Source: Massilia sp. IC2-477
GTDB lineage: Bacteria; Pseudomonadota; Gammaproteobacteria; Burkholderiales; Burkholderiaceae_D
Length of the DNA stretch: 64,000 bases
Direction: 5' to 3'
NCBI RefSeq assembly: GCF_020707265.1
Contig: NZ_JAJFEQ010000013.1
Coordinates: 62,001-126,000, forward strand
The notes under the pieces were generated by a model that made no database searches, had not been told where the DNA came from, and saw only the letters and a list, made by a program, of their open reading frames with translations. Positions 8,305 through 18,160 of this stretch are shown piece by piece. The position numbers and the translations under genes are program-made. Each line of letters starts with the position of its first letter. Position 1 is the stretch's first letter.

Positions 8305-11300
8305 TTACTCGACCACGACCGCGCTGCTGCCGCCTCCGCCCGGACGCACCAGCACCTTGGTGGCGATGCGCTCCGTCATTTCCTGCACGTGCGAGATGAC
8401 GCCCACCTTGCGGCCGAGCGATTGCAGGGCGTCCAGCGCGTCCATTGCCACCCCCAGGGTGTCGGTGTCGAGGCTGCCGAAGCCTTCGTCGATGAACAGC
8501 GATTCGACCCGCACCCGGTTCGAGGACAGCGAGGCCAGGCCCAGCGCCAGCGCCAGCGAGACCAGGAAGGATTCGCCGCCGGACAGGGAGTTGACGGAAC
8601 GCACTTCGCCGCCCATGTCCTGGTCGCGCACCATCAGCGCCAGCGAAGGTGCGTTCGCATAGCTCACGCGCTCGAGGCGGTAGCGGCGCGCCAGCTGGCC
8701 GAGGTGGGCGTTGGCGTAGCCGAGCAGGACGTCGAGCGTGAATTGCTGGGCGTAGTTGCGGAACTTCTTGCCGTCGGCGGAGCCGATGAGTTCGGACAGC
8801 TTGCCCCAACGTTGTTCCTCGGCCTGCTGGCGCTCGATTTCGGCCAGCCGCGCCTGGGATTGCACCCGGCGGGTGTCGTCCTGGGCCGCGCGCATGCGCA
8901 GTTCGGTGGCGAGGTCGTGGGCAGCGCGGCGCTCGGACGTGAGGGCCTCGACGGCGGCCGCCACCGTCTCCGCGCTCAGGCCACTTTCCGGCCGGCCTTC
9001 GGCGTGCACGGCGCGCTGGGCGCGGCGTTCGGCCAGCACGGCGCCCAGACTGGCGACCTGGGCGTCGATTGCGCCCAGGGCCGTGCGCTCCTGGGCCAGC
9101 CAGGTGCCGCCGACCGCAAGCAGGCGGCCGAGTTCGTTGCTGTCGTCGATCGGATCGAGCCCGTTGAGGAAGGCCGACTTGCCGTACTCGTCGAGCCAGT
9201 CGGCAAGGCTTGACGCGGCTTTCACACCCGCGTCGTCGAGTTTGGCGATGTGTTCGGTGAGCTGGGCCAGCGCGCTGCGGGCGCTAGCTTCGCGCTGGAC
9301 GGTCTCGAGGGCGACGGCCTGGCGCGCCGCCAGGTGGTTGCGGGCGGCGCCGACGCTGGCCTGGAGTTCCTGCTCGACTTCGGCCACGGCGCGGCCGTTC
9401 CACAGGGCCTGGCGCTGGCCGCGCTTGTCCTTGAGTTCGGCATCGATTCGGTTGAACTCGGCAGCCACCCCGGCGCCGTGGCGGTCCGCCTGGGCGATGC
9501 GTTCAGCCGCGCCCGCCACTTCGGCTTCGAGTGTGGCGACGGCGGCGCCGCTGCGCGTCTGCAGCAGCGTCTGTTCCTGCCACTGGGCGGCCTCCCGGGC
9601 GCGCGCTTCGCGCCAGGCGGCCGGCTGGGGCCGCCAGGCGTCCTGCCAGCTGTCGCCGCAGGCGTCGGCAAGGACGGGGTCGAGTTCGGCCAGCAGGGCC
9701 GCCAGCTGGGCCGCCGTGGCCTGGTGCTGGACCGTCATGGCGCGCAGCTCGGCCTGCAGGCGGGCGCCGCTGTCGCGGGCCTCGTCGGCGCTCTGGCGCA
9801 GCCGCGCCTGTTCCTGCTGCGCCTTGTCGTAGGCGGCCTGGGCGGCGTCGCGCGCCTGGGCTGCGCGGCGCAATGCGGCGGCGCGGTCGTCCAGCGCCGC
9901 CAGGGCGCCCCGCAGGGCGTCGCGCGACTCGGCAAACCAGGCCATGCGCGCTTCCTCGGCCGGCGGCTCGAGGACCAGGTGCTCAGTCCATTCGGCTTCG
10001 AGCTCGTCCAGCACCTTGCGCAGGGTCGTGCGTTCGCGTTCCAGGCCGGCCACGCGTTCGCCAGCGGCGGCCAGGGTGGCGGCCTGGCTTGCCTGCACCC
10101 CTTCGTTGTCGCGCACGCGGGCGCGGCAGTCAGCGACTTCGCCGCGCAGGTTGGACAGCATGCTGCGCAGCATGTCCTCGCGGCCATCGTCGCGGTAGGG
10201 ATGGGCGTGCGAACCGCAGACCGGGCAGGGCGTATCGTCGTGCAGGGTGGAGCGCAATTCTTCCACACTGGCGGCGCAGGCGAGTTCAGCCACGCCCAGC
10301 GATTTCTCGGCCTGCTGCATGGCCGCGAATAGGGCCGGCGCCGCGGCGCGCGCTTCCTCGAGCAGGCGGCCGGCGCCGGCGCGTGCAGTGTCCGCGCGGT
10401 CGAGTTCGGCCGCGGTGTCGGCGAATTCCTGGCGTGTGCTAACCAGCGCCATCCACGCTTTTTCAGCGGCGGCGAGGCGCTCGCGGCGCGCGTCCAGCCC
10501 CTGGCGTTCGTTGTCCAGCGCCTGTGAATCGCTCGCCTCCAGGACGGCCATCGTTTCGCGCCGCGTGGCGTCGAGCGCGTCGAGGCGGCTAGTTGCCTCG
10601 GCCAGGGCCTGCACGGCGGCCTGTTCGCGCGTGGCGGCCTGCTGGGCCTGGCTGCCGGCGGTGCTGAGCGCGGCATCGGCGGCAGCATCGGCGCTGACCG
10701 CCTGCGCGGCCTGGGCCAGCAGCTTGTCCCAACGCGGCCATTGCGCGGCCATCGGCTCGAGCCGCGCATGCGCGGCCAGCCAGCCGGCGGCGTGTTCGCG
10801 CTGGGTTTTGGCGGTGTCGAGTTCGGCCGCCTTGGCGCCGTGGACGGTGCGCGCCTGGCGCGCTTCCTGGCGCGCGGCTTCCAGAGCGGCGGCTGCCTGG
10901 CCGTGCGAGGGGGCGAGAGCGGCAATCGCCGCCTCCAGTGCCTTGGCGCCGTCGAGCTGCGGGCCCGCGGCGCGCAGTGCGTTGTCGGCTGTCTCGAGGG
11001 CGGACTGGGCGGCATCGACGTCGAGCGCCGCCTGGCGGCGCGCGTCCAGGGCAGCGGTGAGGGCGCTTTCCAGCTTGCCGGTCGACTCGACCGCGGCCTT
11101 GCGTTCTTCCTGCAGGCGCAGCACTTCCGCCGCCAGCGGCCGCGCCGGCTGCACCGCGTCCAGCGTGGCCAGGCGCTGGCGCCGTCCGGCCGCATCCTGC
11201 TGGGCGGCCTGGGCCGCGGCGAGCGCATCGGCGGCCTGGGCTTCGCTGCGATCGAGCTTGATGGCCTCTTCGTGCCAGCGCAGCTCGCCCTCGAGGGCGG

Positions 11301-12063
11301 CGCGGCGCGCATCCACCGCTTCCAGCGCCAGCTCGGCATTCACGCGTTCGGCGTCGAGCTTCTCGCGTTCTTCCGCCGGCATCGGGGCCTGGTTGGCCAG
11401 CTGGGCAGTGAGGGCGCGGGTGCGTTCCTGTTCAAGGCGGTAGCGCTCGAAGGCGCGGCGCGAGATGTCGCTGTAGATCGTAGTGCCGGTCAGGGTTTCG
11501 AGCAGCTCACCGCGTTCGTTCTCGTCGGTCTTGAGGAAAGCCGAGAACTCGTTCTGGGCCAGCAGCACGGCGCGCGTGAACTGTTCAAAGGAGAGGCCGA
11601 TGCGCTGCACGATTTCCTGTGCGACTTCGGTCTTGGTGCCGCCCAGCGGGTCGAGCTCGGGCAGGCGGTGCAGCGTCATCTTGGAGGGCTGCAGGGCGCC
11701 ACCTGGTTTGCCGTAGGCGCGGCGCACGCTCCAGCGCGCGCGGTAGCGGATGTCGTCGTTGCCGGCGAAGTCGACTTCGGCCCAGGCTTCGGCGGCGCCG
11801 CGGCGCAGCAGGGTGCGCGGGTCGAGCGCGGAGATGGTGTCGCCGCCGACGTCGGGCAGTTGGCTGCCGGCGCGCTTGAGCAGGCGCGGGGTGGCGTCGT
11901 ACAAGGCCAGGCACAGGGCATCCAGCAGGGTGCTTTTCCCCGCGCCGGTGGGGCCGCTGATGGCGAACAGGCCGCTGGAGGCGAGCGGTTCGGATTCGAA
12001 GTCGACCAGGAATTCGCCGGCCAGCGAGGCCAGGTTCTTGCCGCTGATGCGCAGGATCTTCAT
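8305..12063 (-). CDS. sbcC: Exonuclease SbcC (ATPase subunit of SbcCD)
   Basis: SMC/Rad50-type ATPase subunit of the SbcCD nuclease, which cleaves DNA hairpins and protein-blocked ends during replication and repair. The 1252-residue protein has Walker A GPTGAGKST (37-45), long coiled-coil arms rich in Ala, Glu, Arg and Gln, and the zinc-hook CPVCGSH near residue 612 that joins two SbcC molecules. The C-terminal ABC signature SLSGGESFLVSLALALG (about 1160) precedes Walker B and the D-loop (LFIDEGFGSLDTD). Length is longer than the E. coli protein's roughly 1050 residues, the excess being in the coiled coil. The start overlaps the sbcD stop by 4 bases. Confidence 0.96.
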   Translation of the reverse strand: MKILRISGKNLASLAGEFLVDFESEPLASSGLFAISGPTGAGKSTLLDALCLALYDATPRLLKRAGSQLPDVGGDTISALDPRTLLRRGAAEAWAEVDFAGNDDIRYRARWSVRRAYGKPGGALQPSKMTLHRLPELDPLGGTKTEVAQEIVQRIGLSFEQFTRAVLLAQNEFSAFLKTDENERGELLETLTGTTIYSDISRRAFERYRLEQERTRALTAQLANQAPMPAEEREKLDAERVNAELALEAVDARRAALEGELRWHEEAIKLDRSEAQAADALAAAQAAQQDAAGRRQRLATLDAVQPARPLAAEVLRLQEERKAAVESTGKLESALTAALDARRQAALDVDAAQSALETADNALRAAGPQLDGAKALEAAIAALAPSHGQAAAALEAARQEARQARTVHGAKAAELDTAKTQREHAAGWLAAHARLEPMAAQWPRWDKLLAQAAQAVSADAAADAALSTAGSQAQQAATREQAAVQALAEATSRLDALDATRRETMAVLEASDSQALDNERQGLDARRERLAAAEKAWMALVSTRQEFADTAAELDRADTARAGAGRLLEEARAAAPALFAAMQQAEKSLGVAELACAASVEELRSTLHDDTPCPVCGSHAHPYRDDGREDMLRSMLSNLRGEVADCRARVRDNEGVQASQAATLAAAGERVAGLERERTTLRKVLDELEAEWTEHLVLEPPAEEARMAWFAESRDALRGALAALDDRAAALRRAAQARDAAQAAYDKAQQEQARLRQSADEARDSGARLQAELRAMTVQHQATAAQLAALLAELDPVLADACGDSWQDAWRPQPAAWREARAREAAQWQEQTLLQTRSGAAVATLEAEVAGAAERIAQADRHGAGVAAEFNRIDAELKDKRGQRQALWNGRAVAEVEQELQASVGAARNHLAARQAVALETVQREASARSALAQLTEHIAKLDDAGVKAASSLADWLDEYGKSAFLNGLDPIDDSNELGRLLAVGGTWLAQERTALGAIDAQVASLGAVLAERRAQRAVHAEGRPESGLSAETVAAAVEALTSERRAAHDLATELRMRAAQDDTRRVQSQARLAEIERQQAEEQRWGKLSELIGSADGKKFRNYAQQFTLDVLLGYANAHLGQLARRYRLERVSYANAPSLALMVRDQDMGGEVRSVNSLSGGESFLVSLALALGLASLSSNRVRVESLFIDEGFGSLDTDTLGVAMDALDALQSLGRKVGVISHVQEMTERIATKVLVRPGGGGSSAVVVE

Positions 12064-13313
12064 GCGGCGTCTCCACCCAGGGCCGTGCTCAGTTCGGCAA
12101 AAGCGGCCAGCTGCTCGGGCGGAGCCTCGTCGCCGAAGCGCTGGGTCCAGAGGCGGCGGAAGATGTCGTCCGGCTGCAGCTGGGCCAGCTGGTCCAGGCT
12201 CAGGGCTTCGCTGGCGTTCTCGGGTGTGGCATGGCGGCGGGTCGGTTCGATCTTGGCCAGGCGCACCGGCTTACCGTTCAGCGCCGCTTCGATGCGGGCG
12301 CGCAGGCCGGGTTCGGGCCCTTCGAGTAGCACGCGCACCTCGAGGAAGGGCTGCTGGTGCAGGGGCGCATCCGGCAGTTCTAGCGCTTCCAGCGCCGCAA
12401 TGACTTCTTCCAGCGGCGCCGGCTGGGCCGGCACGCGCAGCAGCTGGACCGCGCGCGGCACCTGCAGGGGCATGACCGACTTCGTGGCCGGGCCGTCGAG
12501 CTCGATGCGCAACACCTGGTGCTGGTAGCCGACCTCGGAAAAGGACAGCGGCAGCGGACTGCCGCAGTAGCGCCGGTGCTCGTGGCCGCCGACGCGCTGG
12601 GCCAGGTGCAGGTGGCCCAGCGCCACGTAGGCGACGGCCGGATCGAACATGGTGGCCGGCAGCGCTTCGGTGCCACCGATCACGATGCGGCGCTCGGAAT
12701 CCTGGGATGACTGGCCGTCGACCATGTGGCAGTGGCCCATGGCGATGATCGCCTCACCGTCCGTGGCGCGCGACTGCGCCAGCGCGAAGGCTTGGCGGTA
12801 GAGCAGGGTGGTGCCGTGCAGATACGGGTCCAGGCCCAGCTCCGCATCTTCGGCCACTGCGCGCGGCACGTCGCCCGGACGCAGGAAGGGGATGGCCAGG
12901 CACCATGCGGCCACCGTGCCGTCGCGGCGGCGCAAGGGCACCAGCAGGCGCTCGACGTCGATGGCGCCGTCCGCCGTGCGCGCGACGTTGCCGACCACGA
13001 TGGTGCCGTGCGCTTCCAGCAGCGGGGTAGGCGCTTCGAGCCGGCCGGGCGAATCGTGGTTGCCGGCAATGACCACCACCTGCAGGTGCGGCACCCTGGC
13101 GCGCGCCTGCTGCAGGAAGCGGTACAGCTGGCGGTGGGCCGCGGCCGACGGGTTGGCGTTATCAAAAATGTCGCCGGCGACCAGCAGCACGTCGATGTCC
13201 TCCGCCACGAGCGTATCCACGAGCCAGTCGAGGAAGCACGCGTGTTCGTAGGCACGGTCGAAATTGTGCAGGGTCTGGCCCAGGTGCCAGTCGGAGGTAT
13301 GAAGCAGCCGCAT
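12060..13313 (-). CDS. sbcD: Exonuclease SbcD (nuclease subunit of SbcCD)
   Basis: Mre11-type metallophosphoesterase subunit of SbcCD, 417 residues. The dinuclear metal-binding motifs are present in order: HTSDWHLG (5-12), AGDIFDNANP (about 46-55), GNHDSPGR (about 83-90), GHCHMVDG and GHLHLAQR. A C-terminal capping domain follows. It lies upstream of sbcC and overlaps it by four bases, the usual order for stoichiometric expression. The start ATG begins MRLLHTSDW, and the promoter must lie in the 111-base gap shared with the divergent glycosylase gene. Confidence 0.96.
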   Translation of the reverse strand: MRLLHTSDWHLGQTLHNFDRAYEHACFLDWLVDTLVAEDIDVLLVAGDIFDNANPSAAAHRQLYRFLQQARARVPHLQVVVIAGNHDSPGRLEAPTPLLEAHGTIVVGNVARTADGAIDVERLLVPLRRRDGTVAAWCLAIPFLRPGDVPRAVAEDAELGLDPYLHGTTLLYRQAFALAQSRATDGEAIIAMGHCHMVDGQSSQDSERRIVIGGTEALPATMFDPAVAYVALGHLHLAQRVGGHEHRRYCGSPLPLSFSEVGYQHQVLRIELDGPATKSVMPLQVPRAVQLLRVPAQPAPLEEVIAALEALELPDAPLHQQPFLEVRVLLEGPEPGLRARIEAALNGKPVRLAKIEPTRRHATPENASEALSLDQLAQLQPDDIFRRLWTQRFGDEAPPEQLAAFAELSTALGGDAA

Positions 13314-13424
13314 GGTTATATTGGAAAGTCGGGTCGGCGCCCACTATAGCGCAGACTAGCCGTGTCGCCCAGAAAAAGACTGTGTTTTTTTACAGTAGTA
13401 TTGGTTTGCTATTAGAATAATGTC

Positions 13425-14663
13425 ATGAGCGAGATCAATCTCACCGTAGCCGCCGCCCGTGCCCTGCACCTGGCCGCCCAGGACATGCTGGCGCCGCGCC
13501 GTCGCCGCGCCAGCAAGGCCGATGTGCTGGCCGCGATCCGGCGCATGGGCATGCTGCAGATCGACACCATCAGCGTGGTCGCGCGCAGTCCCTACCTGGT
13601 GCTGTGGAGCCGGCTGGGCGACTACGAGCCGGGCTGGCTCGACGAGCTGCTGGCCGAAGGGAAGCTGTTCGAATACTGGGCCCACGAGGCCTGCTTCCTG
13701 CCGATCGAGGACTACGCTTTGTACCGCCACCGCATGCTCGATCCGGAAGCCATGGGCTGGAAGTATTCGGCCAGGTGGATGCGCGAGCGCGCCGAGGAGG
13801 TAGCAAAGCTGCTGGCCCACGTGCGCACGCACGGCCCGGTGCGTTCATCGGACTTCGAGCGCAGCGACGGCAAAGGCGGCGGCTGGTGGGAGTGGAAACC
13901 CGAGAAGCGCACGCTCGAAGTGCTGTTCACGGCGGGCGAACTGATGATCGCGCGGCGCCACAACTTCCAGCGCATCTACGACCTGGCCGAGCGCGTGCAT
14001 CCGGAATGGCACGACAGCCGCATGCCGCCACTGGATGAGGTGCGGCGCAGCTTCGTGCTGCACACGGTGCGCGCGCTGGGGCTGGCGAAGGCGGCCTGGA
14101 TTCCCGACTACCACCGCACCCGGCGCCCGCACCCGGACCCGGCGCGCATGGCCGACGAAGGCCTGCTGCTGCGTGCCCGGGTCGACGGTTGGGACGACCC
14201 TGTTTACATCCACCCGGACCACGCGCAGCTGGCGCACGAGGCGATGGCGGGCCGGCTGGCGCCACGCCTGACGACCCTGCTGTCGCCATTCGACCCGATC
14301 GTGTGGGATCGGCGGCGCGCGCTCGAGCTGTTCGGCTTCGACTACCGGCTCGAATGCTATACCCCGGCCGAGAAACGGCGCTACGGCTATTTCACCTTGC
14401 CGATCCTGCGCCGCGGCGCGCTGGTCGGGCGGATCGACGCCAAGGCGCACCGCAAGGCCGGCGAGTTCGAGTTGCGCGGCATCCACCTGGAACCCGGCGT
14501 GCGCATCAGCGCGCGCCTGGTCGAGGACGTGGCGGGCGCCGTGCAGCGCTGCGCGCGCTGGCATGGCTGTCCGCAAGTGCGCGTAAACCATGGCGCTATG
14601 GACAGTTCTAGCGGGCGACTGGGCGCCGCATTTGATGCCGCCGGGACAATCTCGGCAGCTTAA
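13425..14663 (+). CDS. YcaQ/AlkX-type DNA glycosylase (winged-helix)
   Basis: A 412-residue protein of the HTH_42/YcaQ family; characterised members unhook DNA interstrand crosslinks and excise N7-alkylated bases. Tandem winged helices start near residue 8. The catalytic loop reads LQIDTISVV with Q45-I46-D47, matching the Q-x-D form of the YcaQ/AlkX branch rather than the Q-x-Q of AlkZ. The conserved FEYWAHEACFLP (about 83-94) and C-terminal RIDAKAHRK are also present. It is divergent from sbcD with 111 bases between, so two crosslink/strand-break repair functions may share a control region. Family firm; activity inferred. Confidence 0.85.
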   Translation: MSEINLTVAAARALHLAAQDMLAPRRRRASKADVLAAIRRMGMLQIDTISVVARSPYLVLWSRLGDYEPGWLDELLAEGKLFEYWAHEACFLPIEDYALYRHRMLDPEAMGWKYSARWMRERAEEVAKLLAHVRTHGPVRSSDFERSDGKGGGWWEWKPEKRTLEVLFTAGELMIARRHNFQRIYDLAERVHPEWHDSRMPPLDEVRRSFVLHTVRALGLAKAAWIPDYHRTRRPHPDPARMADEGLLLRARVDGWDDPVYIHPDHAQLAHEAMAGRLAPRLTTLLSPFDPIVWDRRRALELFGFDYRLECYTPAEKRRYGYFTLPILRRGALVGRIDAKAHRKAGEFELRGIHLEPGVRISARLVEDVAGAVQRCARWHGCPQVRVNHGAMDSSSGRLGAAFDAAGTISAA

Positions 14664-14882
14664 GATTACTTGGACATTTGAACAACTAAAAAGTCTCCAA
14701 AGTCTACGGGTCCGGGTTTGCGCCAGCTCAAACCCGAGTGAGGGCATGTCTCTACACTACGAGTTCCCAGAGGCTGGCTACAACAACAACAGCTGCCGCC
14801 CACCCCGACAAAAACAGCTTCCCCAGCCAACGCATCGCGGCCCGCCAGGGTCACGCGCTGGCGAAGCCATCTGAGAGGAGAC

Positions 14883-15458
14883 ATGATGCTGACATCTACC
14901 TTTACGCTGGTTGCATTGTCCATCGAACAAGCCAGCGCCCGCATCGGTTTGCAATCCCTGCTCGAGCGTTGGCAGCCAGATGCGTGGCGCCACAAGGCGC
15001 CGACAGCGCGCGAATTCGAACTGGCCTGCGACGCCCTGCGGGTGGCTTTCGACAACTGCTACTGGCGCAAGCTCGACAAGTTCGTGCTGCCGGCCCTGCA
15101 CCGTGCCGGCGCGGCCGAGGCCCTGCTGGCCGAGCTCGACGCGCTGACCCTGGCCGCGATCGAGGCGCGCGCCGATGCCCATGCGGCCGCGGCCGTGCAC
15201 GATCCCGTCGCATTCGGCGTCGCACTGGAGCGCTGCTGCCACCTGCTGCTCGAGCGCCTGGAGCGCGAGGAGCGCGAGCTATTCCCGCTGGCGCGCGTCC
15301 ACGTGCCGAGCGAAGCCTGGTTTGCGATCGCCAACCAGATGCTGGCCCACGACGCCTGGCAGAACGAGAACCGCGGCTACCCATCCGGCAAGGCCATGGC
15401 TGGCAGCGTCCGCAGGCAAAGCGCGGCCGCCGGCAGGCCGCATTTCGCCACGCACTGA
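14883..15458 (+). CDS. Hypothetical all-helical protein, possibly hemerythrin-like
   Basis: A 191-residue protein; ATG 14883 (a second ATG follows immediately) sits behind a clear GAGGAG site. It looks like a helical bundle with many Glu, Arg and Ala and with ordered H/E positions (FVLPALHRAG, EREERELFPLARVHVP, QMLAHDAW) resembling hemerythrin HHE domains, where such residues bind a di-iron centre. The first canonical H-H-E element is not clear, so the family is a guess. A basic tail (residues about 170-191) may be disordered. The 219 bases upstream, after the glycosylase gene, hold no gene I can support. Function unknown. Confidence 0.55.
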   Translation: MMLTSTFTLVALSIEQASARIGLQSLLERWQPDAWRHKAPTAREFELACDALRVAFDNCYWRKLDKFVLPALHRAGAAEALLAELDALTLAAIEARADAHAAAAVHDPVAFGVALERCCHLLLERLEREERELFPLARVHVPSEAWFAIANQMLAHDAWQNENRGYPSGKAMAGSVRRQSAAAGRPHFATH

Positions 15459-15550
15459 GCCCGCCAGCCCGGGCTGCGCAACCCGGGCTGCGCGGCGAGC
15501 CCCAGCTTGGTTCTTTGCTATGATGGGGCTTTTGGAAGTGCGATTTCATC

Positions 15551-18160
15551 ATGTTCGAATTCCTATTCAAGCGGCAGGGTGGCGACAAGCCGGCCGGCGC
15601 CGGCGGCGAACAGCCTGAGGGCAAGGCTGCACCGGCCCAGTCCGCGCCGGCGGCGTCCGGCGCGCCGACGCCGCGCGAGCAGCAGGCCGAACAGCTCAAG
15701 CACTTGAACGGCGACGAAGAGACTGCCGTCGCCTTCATCCTTTCCTCCGATTTCTCCGAATTGCGCCTGGCCGCGGCCGAGCTGGTCCACAGCCGCGCGC
15801 AGCTCGAGCGCGTACACACGGCGATGCGCAATACCGACCGTCGCGTCGCCAAGCTGATGCAGTCGCGCCTGGACGCCATCCGCCACCATGAAGCCGAGCT
15901 GCGCCGCGGCCAGGAAGCACTGGCGCATGCCAGGGCGCTGCTCGACGACCAGCTGCTCACGCCCAACCATGTCGCCGAGCTCGACCGTCAGTGGGCGGTC
16001 GTCACCGCGCCCGAGCTGGCGCCCGAGTTCGATGGCATCCGCGCCGAATTGGGCAAGCGCCTGGAAGCCCAGGTGCAGCTGCAGCGCGCCATGATCGACC
16101 GCCTCGCCGCCCTGCGCCAGCTCGAAGCGGCCGGCCTGGATGCCGCCGCCTTCGGCGAACGTTTGGAAAGCCTGTCGCGCGAGCAGGCCGCCGCCCTGGT
16201 GGCGCCCGGCCACGCCTCGCTGCCGCGCGCCCTGGTCGCCGAGTTCGCCACCGAGCAGGCGCGCCTGCAGGCCAGCCTGGCCACCATCGAGCAGGACCGG
16301 GCGGCGCTGGCCGCACGCGAAGCCGCGCTCGCGGGTTGGCAGGCCCAGCCGGTTACGGAGCTGAAGGCCGAGCTGCTGCGCAAGGAATGGCAGCGCCTGC
16401 CGGCCTTGCCGTCCAACGGTCCCGGCGCCCAGCTGCAGCGCCGCTTCGACGAGCTGCTGGCCAGCCTGCCGCAGGAAGTGCGCAAACCGAAAGAGCCGCG
16501 TCCGCCTGAAGCCGGTGCAGCAAAGCCGCCCAAGCCCCAGAACAAGGGCGCCGACCAGCACTTCCTCGACCGCCTGGATGCGATGGAGGCCGCCTTGCAG
16601 CAGGGTTCGCTCGGTACTGCAGCCGAACTCGACAAGTCGCTGAAGGAAAGCAAGGACAAGGGCATGCGCCTGACACCCGCCCAGCTCGACCGCCTGAACC
16701 ACGTGCGCGCCGAACTGAAGCGCCTGTCGGACTGGGCGCGCTGGGGCGGCAACGTCTCGCGCGAAGAACTGATCAAGTCGGTCGAGGCCCTGCCGACCCA
16801 GAACCTGGCGATGGGCGAATTAGCCAAGAAGGTGGGCAGCATGCGCGAACGCTGGAAGGCGCTCGACAGCCTGTCCGGCGCCGCGCCGCGCTCGCTGTGG
16901 GAGCGCTTCGACGCCGCCTGTACCGCCGCCTATGCGCCGGCCGCCGCCCACTTCCGCCACCTGGCCGACGAGCGCCACGCGAACGCCGCGCGCGGCCAGG
17001 CCCTGGTCGAAGAAGCCCAGGCCGAGATCGCACGCCTCGAATCGGGCGAAGCCGACTGGAAGCACGTGTCCGGCACCGTGCAGCGCCTGCGCACCGCCTG
17101 GAGTCACCTGGGCGCGATCGACCGCAAGGACAAGAAGCGCCTCGACCAGTTGTTCGGCGACGCGCTGAACACGCTCCAGCGTCCGCTGGAACAGCAGCGC
17201 AAGGGCGAGATGGCGGTGCGCGAGGCCCTGATCGAGGAAGCGCTCGCGCTTGACCCGCATGACCGTCACGCGGTCGATGCGCTGCGCCACTTGCAGGCGC
17301 GCTGGCAGGAGCATGCGCGCGCGCTGCCGCTGGAACGCAAGGCCGAGCAGGCCCTGTGGCAGCGCTTCCGCGCCGCCTGCGACGCGCTGTTTGCCCAGCG
17401 CAAGGAACAGGCCCACGCCGCCGACTCCGAGCGCCGCGCCCACGAAGCGGCCAAGGAAGCGCTCAGCGCGCGCCTGGAAGCGGCCGCACTAGAGGCGACG
17501 CCCGCCACCGCCGGCAAGCTGCTGCGCGAAGCAGCGGCCGAATGGGCGGCGATCGGCCCGGTGCCGCGCGCCCACGAAGCGCGGGTCGAGAAGCGCTACC
17601 ACGCCGCGGTGGCTGCCGTGCAGCACCATGCCGACGTAGCGCGCCGCGCCGCCGGGCTGGCGCTGGCCGGCGCCGTGCGCGACAAGCTGCGCCTGATCCA
17701 GGCGCTGGAAAATGCGCTCGTCAACCCGGACGCCCACACCAATCCATCCGACTGGCGCGGACGCTGGGATGCGCTCCTGCCGCTCGAGGGCGGCTATGAG
17801 CCGGTGCTGCGCCAGCGTTTCGACGCGGCCCTGGCTGCGCTCGAAGGCGACCGCAGCGCCTACACGCGTCAACTGGAAGCAAACCGCGAGCACCTGATGC
17901 ACGAACTGCTGCGCCTGGAGATCGCGGCCGGCATCGACAGCGGCGCCGAGTTCGCGCGCGAACGCCTCAAGCTGCAGGTCGAGGTGCTGCAGAGCTCGCT
18001 CAAGTCTGGCCACAAGACGGGGCAAAAGCCGGGGCAGGGCACGGGTCACGACTTGGGTAGCGGCCTGCGCGCGCTCCTGAGCCTGCCAGCGCTGCTGGAC
18101 GCCCGCACCGAAACGCGCGTCGAGCACCTGCTCACGCGTGTCGCGAAGGACGGCCGGTGA
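15551..18160 (+). CDS. DUF349 repeat protein
   Basis: An 869-residue, highly charged, Ala-rich helical protein with several DUF349 repeats, recognised by recurring elements such as RTAWSHLGAIDRKDKKRLDQLF, LQARWQEHARALP and WRGRWDALLPLEGGYEPVLRQRF spread over about residues 380-800. Residues 15-45 are Ala/Pro-rich and disordered, followed by a helical region with HEAT-like or coiled-coil character. No signal peptide or membrane helix, so cytoplasmic. Function of DUF349 proteins is poorly known. Its TGA overlaps the GTG start of moaE by three bases, giving a coupled unit DUF349-moaE-crcB. Confidence 0.8.
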   Translation: MFEFLFKRQGGDKPAGAGGEQPEGKAAPAQSAPAASGAPTPREQQAEQLKHLNGDEETAVAFILSSDFSELRLAAAELVHSRAQLERVHTAMRNTDRRVAKLMQSRLDAIRHHEAELRRGQEALAHARALLDDQLLTPNHVAELDRQWAVVTAPELAPEFDGIRAELGKRLEAQVQLQRAMIDRLAALRQLEAAGLDAAAFGERLESLSREQAAALVAPGHASLPRALVAEFATEQARLQASLATIEQDRAALAAREAALAGWQAQPVTELKAELLRKEWQRLPALPSNGPGAQLQRRFDELLASLPQEVRKPKEPRPPEAGAAKPPKPQNKGADQHFLDRLDAMEAALQQGSLGTAAELDKSLKESKDKGMRLTPAQLDRLNHVRAELKRLSDWARWGGNVSREELIKSVEALPTQNLAMGELAKKVGSMRERWKALDSLSGAAPRSLWERFDAACTAAYAPAAAHFRHLADERHANAARGQALVEEAQAEIARLESGEADWKHVSGTVQRLRTAWSHLGAIDRKDKKRLDQLFGDALNTLQRPLEQQRKGEMAVREALIEEALALDPHDRHAVDALRHLQARWQEHARALPLERKAEQALWQRFRAACDALFAQRKEQAHAADSERRAHEAAKEALSARLEAAALEATPATAGKLLREAAAEWAAIGPVPRAHEARVEKRYHAAVAAVQHHADVARRAAGLALAGAVRDKLRLIQALENALVNPDAHTNPSDWRGRWDALLPLEGGYEPVLRQRFDAALAALEGDRSAYTRQLEANREHLMHELLRLEIAAGIDSGAEFARERLKLQVEVLQSSLKSGHKTGQKPGQGTGHDLGSGLRALLSLPALLDARTETRVEHLLTRVAKDGR

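Noticed and set aside
10741..12528. 595-codon plus-strand open frame over sbcC/sbcD
   Set aside because: Shadow of the sbcC coiled coil; low-complexity composition.
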